Origin: PUMD01 sp964599275 | GTDB taxonomy: Bacteria; Bacillota; Sulfobacillia; SLMV01 | Length of the DNA stretch: 11,063 nucleotides | Reading direction: 5' to 3' | Assembly (NCBI GenBank): GCA_964599275.1 | Contig: CAZRFK010000063.1 | Span: forward strand, 1-11,063 | Part shown: positions 5,191 to 11,063 of the stretch, in pieces | Layout of the letters: each line of letters opens with the position of its first letter | Position numbering within the stretch: position 1 is the stretch's first letter | Made by a program: the position numbers and the translations under genes | The notes under the pieces: generated by a model | The model's input: only the letters and a program-made list of their open reading frames with translations | The model's database searches: none | Told to the model about the DNA's origin: nothing

Positions 5191-7431
5191 ATGAGTCCAG
5201 CTTCACAACAGAGAGATCTTTTAGCGAGACAACGGACGGAAGATATAACCCAGATACAAGTTTTGAAAACTTACGGGAAATTTGAGGAGTTTTTTAAGGA
5301 CACAAAGAAGGCTAGAGTAATAACTTTCCGAGCCCCACCAGGCAAGCTACTGGAGACGTTTTCCCAATACGATGATCTCGAACAACTTGAAGTAATTGTC
5401 GGTGATAAACATGATTACCGGGAGGAACTCATTGGCAAACCCGAGCTGGCAGACCAACTTGAACATTTAAAATCAGAGGAACGCCTGATCATTCATCTTC
5501 TTAAAACCAAGAGTAAACCAAAAATTCATATCAAATTGTACATTTTAGAGAAATTGGATGGTTCAATTCAAATATTGCATGGTTCACCAAACTTCAGCAA
5601 GAATGCCTGGGGACGTCAGCACGAATCCGTTACCATCTTTAACACCTCACTTGGCTCCGATGTTTACGAAAAATTTGAGCGGGTTTGGCATGAAGAGAAA
5701 GAATACTGCAGAAAGTTTATGGATGATCTTACACAAGAAATCGAACAATCAGAGGATGCTGACCGAGACGAAATAATTCGTCTCTGGATAGGTGGCGATG
5801 GAGTATTCGGGCGTCAGAAGAGCGAAACACACTCCATTAACAAGGAGATCATCGCACGCTTCAGCGGTGAAGGAATCGAAGTGGAAGACGAAGAATTGAC
5901 AATACCAATGGCTGCATACACCCTGGATATCACCGAAGATATAACCAACCGCTACAAAAGATACGGAGATGTAGAGTTTAACGAACATACAAGAACCTTT
6001 CGGGCGCCGCCGGCCGTCATCTCAAAGGGCTACAAAGAACATTACGGAATTCCAATAATGAATGTAAGCATTGACTCAGGCATGATGCTGGGAGTTCCTG
6101 ACGAAGGGAAACGGCGGTTGGATACCCTCCTTCCTGATGACCCTCAAAGGATATCCAACGCCTTACTTCACATTCACGAATACCTCAATAGCGTAGATGA
6201 GTATGCAATGTGCAATAATCCACTGGAGGTAAAGACTCATATGTATGAAGCCCTTCTATATTTCTTCTGGGCCCCATTTGCTACTCTTTATGCCAGGGCA
6301 TTTAAAGATACTGGTAACATGGACAGGGACAAGAACCTAAAATTTCTTTATATACATGGAGAATCCGGCAGCGGCAAGAGTTCGTTTCTGGAGTTTGCTC
6401 TTAGGATGATCAGTATGGGAACAGTTGTTGGCCCACTGGACCCTACCAATATCACTACGGCCAAAATGAATACATTGAAGCAAACCGCCACCTGCTTCCC
6501 CATAGCTGTTGATGACATAAACAAAAACACAATCCATGGAGCCAAGGATGGATTTACAAATTACTGGCCCGGATGGCACCATGATTCAAACATTCCCATG
6601 CTCGTCTTTACCAGCAACCAGTCCAAACCAAAAGATTGGTTCCGTTCTCGGGCCAAACTATTAGAGTTTGACCTGCAGTACGATGGCTCCAATGAAAGTC
6701 AGTGGCACAACAAGAAAGTCATGCAGCAGCCAAACCCGCTATTCCAATGGTTCAGTCACCTGCATCTTGAGGCGATAAGACAGGACAGGCTGGACCCACG
6801 AAAATTGGATGATTTTCTGCGCCTTACCCGCGAAATTTTCCTGGAGCTTTATGACCGGGCTGACATTGAACTCCCCTCCTTCTTCCCTACCAAACCGGCC
6901 GAAGAAATACATGACCCCGGACTGGCAATGTGGCGACAATTGGACCTCGATGGGTTAATATCTTTTGAGGAGGGCCGCCAAGACAATGTTCTAGTTGTAC
7001 ACTTTGATGAATCGTATGAAAACTATGAAGTAAAACACTATATGGCTGAATTGCCCAATTATGTCCGTGCAAAAAGTACGAGCGGACACATGGTGACCAT
7101 ACATAATGCAGATCAATTTTTTAAATGGTATGGCAAGCTAAATAAAAATCGCCTTAAGTTTTGGCGGAAAGGTCATGCTGAAGGTGAAATTAAAATTGAT
7201 CTTGATACCGGCAACGGGAGTATCATTATTCAATTCAAGCCTAATGTTGAGACCAGAATATTTAGCCAATACTATGAGGATCTTCCTGACGATTTTAATG
7301 CTGTGTTAGATGAAAACAGAATAATAATCCGGAATGGCAGAGTATTTAAAGATTGGTTTGAAGATGAGGAAAACACAATACAAAAACAGCCTGAGAGCCT
7401 GTGGGTTAAAATTAAAAATGTTTTTACCTAG
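5191..7431 (+). CDS. PLD-type nuclease fused to SF3-helicase-like AAA+ ATPase
   Basis: The protein has 746 residues, and AGGGAGTG at 5176-5183 supports the ATG at 5191. Residues 20-180 carry one phospholipase D (HKD) motif set: H113-x-K115-x-Y117, then HGSPNFS at 130-136 and a glutamate at E145, as in PLD nucleases such as BfiI, which dimerise to build one active site. Residues 380-495 are a P-loop ATPase: Walker A G390-ESGSG-K396-S, Walker B IAVDD at 438-442, sensor-1 FTSN at 473-476, then WFRSRAKLLEFD (483-494). The TSN motif and the following arginines match the layout of SF3 helicases and related AAA+ proteins. Residues 190-375 and 530-746 are unrecognised; the latter is rich in acidic and aromatic residues. 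There is no signal peptide or membrane segment, so it should be cytoplasmic. It appears to stand alone. It may be a single-gene antiphage effector or a replication-initiator-like protein of a mobile element. The domain calls are good; the biological role is inference. Confidence 0.82.
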   Translation: MSPASQQRDLLARQRTEDITQIQVLKTYGKFEEFFKDTKKARVITFRAPPGKLLETFSQYDDLEQLEVIVGDKHDYREELIGKPELADQLEHLKSEERLIIHLLKTKSKPKIHIKLYILEKLDGSIQILHGSPNFSKNAWGRQHESVTIFNTSLGSDVYEKFERVWHEEKEYCRKFMDDLTQEIEQSEDADRDEIIRLWIGGDGVFGRQKSETHSINKEIIARFSGEGIEVEDEELTIPMAAYTLDITEDITNRYKRYGDVEFNEHTRTFRAPPAVISKGYKEHYGIPIMNVSIDSGMMLGVPDEGKRRLDTLLPDDPQRISNALLHIHEYLNSVDEYAMCNNPLEVKTHMYEALLYFFWAPFATLYARAFKDTGNMDRDKNLKFLYIHGESGSGKSSFLEFALRMISMGTVVGPLDPTNITTAKMNTLKQTATCFPIAVDDINKNTIHGAKDGFTNYWPGWHHDSNIPMLVFTSNQSKPKDWFRSRAKLLEFDLQYDGSNESQWHNKKVMQQPNPLFQWFSHLHLEAIRQDRLDPRKLDDFLRLTREIFLELYDRADIELPSFFPTKPAEEIHDPGLAMWRQLDLDGLISFEEGRQDNVLVVHFDESYENYEVKHYMAELPNYVRAKSTSGHMVTIHNADQFFKWYGKLNKNRLKFWRKGHAEGEIKIDLDTGNGSIIIQFKPNVETRIFSQYYEDLPDDFNAVLDENRIIIRNGRVFKDWFEDEENTIQKQPESLWVKIKNVFT

Positions 7432-7493
7432 CCATTCTGAATAGTCTGATCTACGATTTCGAGCTCATATAAAATCCATAAAGGTCGAGCTAA

Positions 7494-7571
7494 GATTGTG
7501 ATAGGTCTTATACGGGGTCCTTGAAGATCGAGAGATTTTATGGACTCTGTGAATTGGGATCCATCACAATC
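7494..7571. repeat. Perfect 9-bp inverted repeat, 60-base spacer
   Basis: GATTGTGAT (7494-7502) and ATCACAATC (7563-7571) are exact inverses, just downstream of the PLD-ATPase gene. They could close a long stem-loop in RNA or be paired protein sites. They are not flanked by target duplications that I can see, so a transposon end is not supported. Confidence 0.4.
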
Positions 7572-7671
7572 GCAGATACGGTTATCATGGATTCAGCAAT
7601 GATCCATTATACCCGACAGCTTATAGTGGGTCAGTAAAGGCTCCATGATAGCCTGACCAAAGGTCACTGTT

Positions 7672-7706
7672 AGTTTCATTCTATTTAATTTAATGAAATT
7701 GAAACT
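7672..7706. repeat. Nested A/T-rich inverted repeats
   Basis: AGTTTCA (7672-7678) pairs with TGAAACT (7700-7706), and the overlapping TTTCATT (7674-7680) pairs with AATGAAA (7692-7698), giving two alternative 7-bp hairpins. They lie about 105 bases beyond the stop of the DUF3786 gene, but there is no GC-rich stem or clean T-run, so a terminator is doubtful. Confidence 0.35.
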
Positions 7707-7809
7707 CTCTCTAGTTCCATTGGCCGACTCAATTTCTGTAATATTGAGCCATAGCCATTGCGAATAGGTCTGCAGGGCTAACCACCAACCTTCCCAACAA
7801 CACATCAGC

Positions 7810-8445
7810 TCAAAACTCGCTACCAACCTGCCTGTCGAGCATCTCAACCGTTATTGCAGCCGCGACCGCCGCATCCTCTGTGTGTAGATACCGGTTGGCC
7901 GTACTATCGAAGGATATGCTGGCTGAAGAAGACAGCTCGCAATCCCCCTTCCACATGGCGACGGTAATGGGAAAACGGGGCATAAAACGCACCACGGCGC
8001 CAGCGTCGCCCAGGTCCACAGAAGAACCTCCCATTGATTGCAGAGCCTTCTGAAGGAGCCGTGGCGGATGCTCATCTATGAGCTCACCCAACCGTCCGAC
8101 AGTCCTGTTCACGAAAGCGTGCTGGTAAGCCCTACCCCCGTCCAGCTGACGGAAAGCCACCAACTCACTCGAGGGTGGGATACCGTCAGCCCGACACAGG
8201 TAGTTCAGGGCTACCAGCCTCCACTGCCACATGGGTTGGTCACCGGAATCGCGAAAATAGACCTTCCCCCCGGGATATGTCACCCGCAGGCATCTGCCCA
8301 AGCTGCATAAATCAATCACTGAACGCTCAGGCTTAAACTCTCCTCCCGCCCGCCGCGCCATCTCAGCCGGATCATCTGAGCGAAATCTGCTTCGGCTCCG
8401 CTCGAAAGCCTGGCGGTACTGCTGCGGAGGATGTTCTCCGCTCAT
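7810..8445 (-). CDS. DUF3786 domain protein
   Basis: I place the start at the ATG complementary to 8443-8445 (211 residues), because GAGGTG (complement of 8455-8460) stands 9 bases upstream. The longer GTG frame from 8466 would put the start inside the upstream small gene. Hallmarks of DUF3786 are visible in order: YPGGKVYFRDSG at 57-68, W-RLVALNYLCRADG at 75-88, VAFRQLDGG at 96-104, PRFPITVAMWKGD at 156-168 and YLHTEDAAV at 186-194. The family is found mainly in anaerobes and its biochemical role is not known to me. Here it is the last gene of an operon with a MerR regulator and an Fe-S reductase-like protein, so a link to redox or corrinoid chemistry is a reasonable guess. It has no membrane segment and only three cysteines, and appears intact. 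Confidence 0.82.
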   Translation of the reverse strand: MSGEHPPQQYRQAFERSRSRFRSDDPAEMARRAGGEFKPERSVIDLCSLGRCLRVTYPGGKVYFRDSGDQPMWQWRLVALNYLCRADGIPPSSELVAFRQLDGGRAYQHAFVNRTVGRLGELIDEHPPRLLQKALQSMGGSSVDLGDAGAVVRFMPRFPITVAMWKGDCELSSSASISFDSTANRYLHTEDAAVAAAITVEMLDRQVGSEF

Positions 8446-8458
8446 GAAAGCGCACACC

Positions 8459-8581
8459 TCAATCACTCCCCCATCTGTTCAAAGCATTTTTTCCGGCCCA
8501 GGGTGCACATTTCACCCAGAAGCCGGTTGCCTGACCGGTGGCCTTCAGGTAGACGCCGTCTACCTGCCGATCCCCCGGCAT
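8459..8581 (-). CDS. Small protein of 40 residues, translationally coupled to DUF3786
   Basis: A short minus-strand frame runs from ATG (complement of 8579-8581) to TGA (complement of 8459-8461). It encodes a 40-residue protein beginning MPGDRQ, with VDGVYLKATGQATGFWVKC at residues 8-26 and ending NRWGSD. The TGA is fused to the DUF3786 ribosome binding site (TGAGGTG), the classic layout for translational coupling. The composition is protein-like, with three tryptophans and one cysteine, and the frame fills the otherwise empty space between the Fe-S and DUF3786 genes. There is no good ribosome binding site before the ATG. The frame continues upstream without a stop for 11 more codons (CSDADEAISSY) to a TAA, so the N-terminus might be truncated or use a rare start. 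I recognise no family. Confidence 0.5.
   Translation of the reverse strand: MPGDRQVDGVYLKATGQATGFWVKCAPWAGKNALNRWGSD
8546..8566. repeat. Perfect 9-bp palindromic hairpin inside the small gene
   Basis: CAGGTAGAC (8546-8554) and GTCTACCTG (8558-8566) are exact inverses around a 3-base loop, giving a very stable stem in RNA from either strand. It falls within the coding part of the 40-residue gene (residues QVDGVYL). A second, weaker stem with CCGGT/ACCGG arms lies beside it (8523-8538). No T-tract follows. It could affect mRNA processing or coupling to DUF3786, or be a coding coincidence. Confidence 0.5.
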
Positions 8582-8653
8582 ATAAGAAGAAATTGCTTCA
8601 TCTGCATCACTACATTACCTGCGCACTATCATTGCAGCAGATATCAATTCAAC

Positions 8654-9853
8654 TCATCTGTCAGCGAGCAGTTCCGGCATCCTCTGCAGTTTTTCAAAAT
8701 TCTCCGCTGCCAACCGGCGTCGACGTCCAGCGTGGCCGCACATGCACAGACATCGGCCACATACCCAACCATCATAAAGCGAGGCCATCTGTCCCCTATC
8801 ATCACAGCAGGTGGCGTGGTCAAACTGCAGTTCCCCGTCGGAGAATCGGTGCAGCTGACGCGCTACCTTCTCTGCGTACTGTCCGTCCGGGCCCGGTGCA
8901 GAATTTGCCAGTGCCCCCGGCGGGCAGTGCTCAATGCAGGCAGAACATGGATTGTCCGACACTCCGGTGCAGAACCTGTACTGGTCAACCTGGCCGTCGT
9001 TATTAGTGAAGTCGGCCAGCTGAAGTGCCGCACTGCGCCACTTTTCTGTGAGGTTCAACACTCCTCCGGAACCATCCCTTACGGGAGATTGGGTGTCAAA
9101 AACTACCAGCGATCGGAGCGGACCTATGAAACGCCTCACTTCACCGTCAACCAATTCATCCCGCATCACCAGCCGGGACAACCCAAACTGACCCAGACCC
9201 GTCAACACCGCCACGCTTTTCTGCGGATAATTCCCCCCCTTGCTGGGACCATGCGCGCTGCCCTTGTGCGTTGCGGGAACAGCTTCCTCGGTCACCCCTC
9301 GCACGTTCTCGCTGTTCATGGGAATCACCGCACGTTCGCCATCGATGAGATTGTAGGCCAGTCTGGTCACCGCCCCATCCAAAAGATTACTCAATTCTCC
9401 CGCTTTTTGGCCGAAATTCACATCGGGAGCTGTCCGGCCCTCCCGGATCACCTCAGCATATTCACCGAGCGTACTCGGGGAAAATGGAAGCTGTACGGAG
9501 ATGATGACAGCCCTCCCGAACATCTCCTGAGCCACAGCATACGGTTTTGGCACCCGAAACATCGTGCGCCTGCCGGTCTCATCCGTGGAGTCAACTCGTT
9601 TGCCCGCATAATATTCCCAGATCTGTTCCAATCCGACCGGATGCAGTCCCAATGCCGCCGGATTACGCAGTCCCTTCCACAGATCGAAGTCCAGGGTGCA
9701 GTTGGCCACGCCCACTTTGAACGCCGCCCTACCCCCTGCATCAGTCGCATATCCTGCCTCTCCATTTTCCCACCGGTGTTCCGGTTGGGATTCCAGCTCA
9801 TCAACCCGCTCTTGCAGTGCGGAAATAATATTGTCAGTGTTCAAATTCCTCAT
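8654..9853 (-). CDS. QueG/RdhA-like iron-sulfur protein, putative corrinoid-type reductase
   Basis: The protein has 399 residues. A segment at 217-252 (LTGLGQFGLSRLVMRDE, then RRFIGPLRSLVVFDT) matches the pattern G-LG-x-x-G-x-x-x-L-x-x-x-x-x-G-x-x-R-x-x-x-V seen before the ferredoxin part of epoxyqueuosine reductase QueG and reductive dehalogenases. The C-terminal part is cysteine-rich: C303-x2-C306-x3-C310-P, with C295 nearby, then C349-C350 and C365-x2-C368-x-C370-x-C372. This suggests two Fe-S clusters, but the spacing departs from the canonical CxxCxxCxxxCP, so the ligands may differ. In QueG and RdhA the N-terminal part binds cobalamin; here it is too divergent for me to claim that. No Tat signal is visible, so it should be cytoplasmic, unlike RdhA. 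GGAGGAGGAG, inside the end of merR, lies 9 bases before the ATG, and merR ends 3 bases upstream. Substrate unknown. Confidence 0.72.
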   Translation of the reverse strand: MRNLNTDNIISALQERVDELESQPEHRWENGEAGYATDAGGRAAFKVGVANCTLDFDLWKGLRNPAALGLHPVGLEQIWEYYAGKRVDSTDETGRRTMFRVPKPYAVAQEMFGRAVIISVQLPFSPSTLGEYAEVIREGRTAPDVNFGQKAGELSNLLDGAVTRLAYNLIDGERAVIPMNSENVRGVTEEAVPATHKGSAHGPSKGGNYPQKSVAVLTGLGQFGLSRLVMRDELVDGEVRRFIGPLRSLVVFDTQSPVRDGSGGVLNLTEKWRSAALQLADFTNNDGQVDQYRFCTGVSDNPCSACIEHCPPGALANSAPGPDGQYAEKVARQLHRFSDGELQFDHATCCDDRGQMASLYDGWVCGRCLCMCGHAGRRRRLAAENFEKLQRMPELLADR

Positions 9854-9856
9854 GTT

Positions 9857-10339
9857 TCACTTCTCCTCCTCCTGAGACTCCTCTCGCCCACCGCTGCTGC
9901 ACAGAAATGCTTCCCTGTTAGAACAATCCGATGGGCATCTCTTAACCGAACACTGCCGACATTCGGTCAGAATCTGTAAAGCATCTTTGACTTGATCTCG
10001 CCGCTGGTTCAGCTCCTGCAGGCGGCTGTTGATTTCTGTCAACTGCTGCTGGAGTATCTTTCGACTGTACCGCAGTTGTTCGGCTTTGGCGTCCTCTTCT
10101 GGCTCAATGCACAGGATGGGTTTGATATCCTGCAGTGAAAAGCCCAACTGCTTGAAGGTGGCAATCACCCGCACCCGGTGCAGGTCTTCTGTGCTGTACC
10201 GTCGAAACCCTCCATCACTGGGTTTGGTGGGTTGCAGCAGACCCAGCTCCTCATAGTAACGCAGGGTGCGCCTGCTTACCCCCGCTTCCTCCGCGGCCTC
10301 ACCTATTTTCATCAGTTCTCTGTCCTGTTGTCCTGACAT
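9857..10339 (-). CDS. MerR-family regulator with C-terminal cysteine cluster
   Basis: This 160-residue protein has a standard MerR N-terminus: MKIGEAAEEAGVSRRTLRYY at 10-29 is the helix-turn-helix, followed by EELGLLQP and the wing GGFRRYSTEDLHRV. A dimerising coiled coil follows (about 85-122, KILQQQLTEINSRLQEL). After it comes C127-x2-C130-x4-C135-x3-C139 and C147, which could bind a metal ion or an Fe-S cluster as in SoxR, although the spacing is not that of SoxR (CX2CXCX5C). The last residues are acidic (EESQEEEK) and encode the strong ribosome binding site of the next gene. MerR proteins usually activate their own operon by untwisting a promoter with a long spacer. The direct target is probably the Fe-S/DUF3786 operon. 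The AGAGG at 10 bases supports the ATG at 10339; codon 10 is an alternative start. Confidence 0.9.
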   Translation of the reverse strand: MSGQQDRELMKIGEAAEEAGVSRRTLRYYEELGLLQPTKPSDGGFRRYSTEDLHRVRVIATFKQLGFSLQDIKPILCIEPEEDAKAEQLRYSRKILQQQLTEINSRLQELNQRRDQVKDALQILTECRQCSVKRCPSDCSNREAFLCSSGGREESQEEEK

Positions 10340-10385
10340 GTTATCTCAACCTCTGTTTGCTTTCTTATCCCAATTTAACCACAAT

Positions 10386-10403
10386 CTTTACGTTCACATA
10401 AAG
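10386..10403. promoter_or_regulatory. Likely MerR operator dyad
   Basis: Read on the minus strand, CTTTATGTGAACGTAAAG is an 18-bp dyad of the form CTTTA-n-GT-nn-AC-n-TAAAG (14 of 18 positions symmetric). It lies about 47-64 bases before the merR start. Such CTTTA/TAAAG dyads are characteristic of MerR-family operators placed between the -35 and -10 boxes. I cannot place the two promoter boxes with confidence. Confidence 0.6.
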
Positions 10404-11063
10404 GTTATATTTGTCTGTCGCAGCAATCCCTCCAAGAATTGGTACCCGGACTCATTCAATTTATCGACCTCTCATCCGAACCACATTTCAGCGTGTCCTA
10501 TATGTCCTGCACCAAAGGCAGAATCGGCCCTGCCACATGAATATCCATCATGGAAACCACATCCAACAAGGCAAGTCGGCTGTCTTCATGACAGTCACGC
10601 GAGGTCCTTCCATTATCAAACCTCGCTTCATCTGCCGAAACTTTGGGCTAACATCTCTTCGTACTGATTTGCTTTCTGAATGCGAGAAGTTAATAGTATA
10701 CGCTCTGCAGCATCGAGATCTGAGGCACCGCACGCAGGGCTGTGCCAGGCAGCATGACTAGTAAGTTCAGCTGTGGACCGGGGGCTGAGGGAAGAAGAAT
10801 TGATGTTGAGGTTAAGATCCGGGTCCAATGAAGCCTGACATCTCGACATCACCTATATACCGGTCTTAGCACGCGAGTTAAACAGCTCAGTTGATGACCT
10901 TATCCGTATCCTGTCAAAAACGGGTGTGCACCAACGCCATTTCCAACGAATGACATCCATTTAGACGGCTAACTGCAGGACGATCTACCAGCGGTAGAGG
11001 GTGTTGTTAGGATAGTTGGTGGTATCATCTGTCTGGTATCACCGCTGAATTCTGGCGATAAAT
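10404..11063. other. Stretch without recognisable genes
   Basis: About 660 bases carry no convincing gene on either strand. Minus-strand frames near 10628-10760 have protein-like pieces (SDLDAAERILLTSRIQKANQ followed by YEEMLAQSFGR), and the next stretch stays protein-like only after a frame change, so a decayed gene is likely. I cannot name its family. The last 200 bases show nothing that I recognise. Confidence 0.45.

Larger units (their letters stand above)
7432..7809. other. Gene-free stretch with several inverted repeats
   Basis: No frame here reads as a convincing gene on either strand. A minus-strand frame (about 7593-7847) has some protein-like stretches, such as NITEIESANGTRESFNFIKL, but its start lies inside the DUF3786 gene and there is no ribosome binding site. 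No clear terminator follows the PLD-ATPase gene. The region contains a 9-bp inverted repeat (7494-7571) and a nested A/T-rich one (7672-7706), listed separately. Confidence 0.6.

Noticed and set aside
7593..7847. An 84-codon minus-strand frame downstream of the DUF3786 gene
   Set aside because: It starts inside the DUF3786 gene without a ribosome binding site. A few protein-like stretches are present, but no family is recognisable, so it is noted only as possible debris.
4484..8475. A shared 13-mer ACTCCCCCATCTG near 4487 and 8465
   Set aside because: It occurs twice only, in unrelated contexts, and in the second case it is coding sequence; a chance match is likely.
8459..8600. A riboswitch (cobalamin type) upstream of DUF3786
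   Set aside because: The palindrome and the nearby GGCCACCGG stretch suggested one, but the B12-box and core consensus are absent and the region reads better as a small coding frame.
8444..9979. A 511-codon open frame on the plus strand
   Set aside because: It runs antisense across the Fe-S gene and the end of merR, has low-complexity Pro/Arg/His-rich content, no family motifs and no ribosome binding site. It is a shadow of G+C-rich coding on the other strand.
1..11063. CRISPR arrays, tRNA and rRNA genes
   Set aside because: I saw no regularly spaced direct repeats, no cloverleaf with GGTTCRA-type loops and no rRNA signature sequences on either strand.

Overview
The window looks like bacterial chromosome from an anaerobic, probably clostridial (Firmicutes) organism. 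This is inference, based on strong AGGAGG-type ribosome binding sites, A+T-rich sigma-A-like promoters, a DUF3786 protein next to a cysteine-rich Fe-S reductase-like protein, and a decayed bacterial group II intron reverse transcriptase. A run of exactly 100 N (2145-2244) is a scaffold gap, so the sequence is an assembled draft and the distance across the gap is unknown.

Layout. 1-550 (minus) is the N-terminal part of an SLC13-type permease running off the left edge. 766-1041 (minus) holds a frameshifted remnant of a group II intron reverse transcriptase. 1148-2040 (plus) is a complete HepT-MntA toxin-antitoxin operon with its own promoter. 2041-2500 contains the gap and no recognisable gene. 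2510-2990 (plus) is a second, broken toxin-antitoxin locus: an AbrB/MazE-like antitoxin with an early nonsense codon behind an intact-looking promoter, followed by a frameshifted Doc/Fic toxin fragment. 3154-4242 (minus) encodes an ERCC4 (XPF-type) nuclease with a C-terminal winged helix. 4677-4931 may hold a small gene of unknown function. 5191-7431 (plus) encodes a 746-residue protein that joins a single phospholipase D-type nuclease motif set to an SF3-helicase-like AAA+ ATPase. 7432-7809 has no convincing gene.

7810-10339 (minus) is a compact operon read from right to left. It encodes a MerR regulator with a C-terminal cysteine cluster, a QueG/RdhA-like Fe-S protein, a 40-residue small protein and a DUF3786 protein. 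Spacings are tight: 3 bases between MerR and the Fe-S gene, and the small gene's stop codon is built into the DUF3786 ribosome binding site. An 18-bp dyad upstream of merR is a plausible MerR operator. 10404-11063 holds only decayed or unrecognised sequence.

Reading. By eye, the left two thirds look like an accessory or defence-type island: intact and dead toxin-antitoxin loci, two unrelated nucleases, intron debris, and lower and more variable G+C. The right third is more G+C-rich and looks like ordinary metabolic or redox chromosome. The best candidate for an undescribed system is the PLD-SF3-like ATPase fusion. The second is the MerR / Fe-S / small protein / DUF3786 operon.
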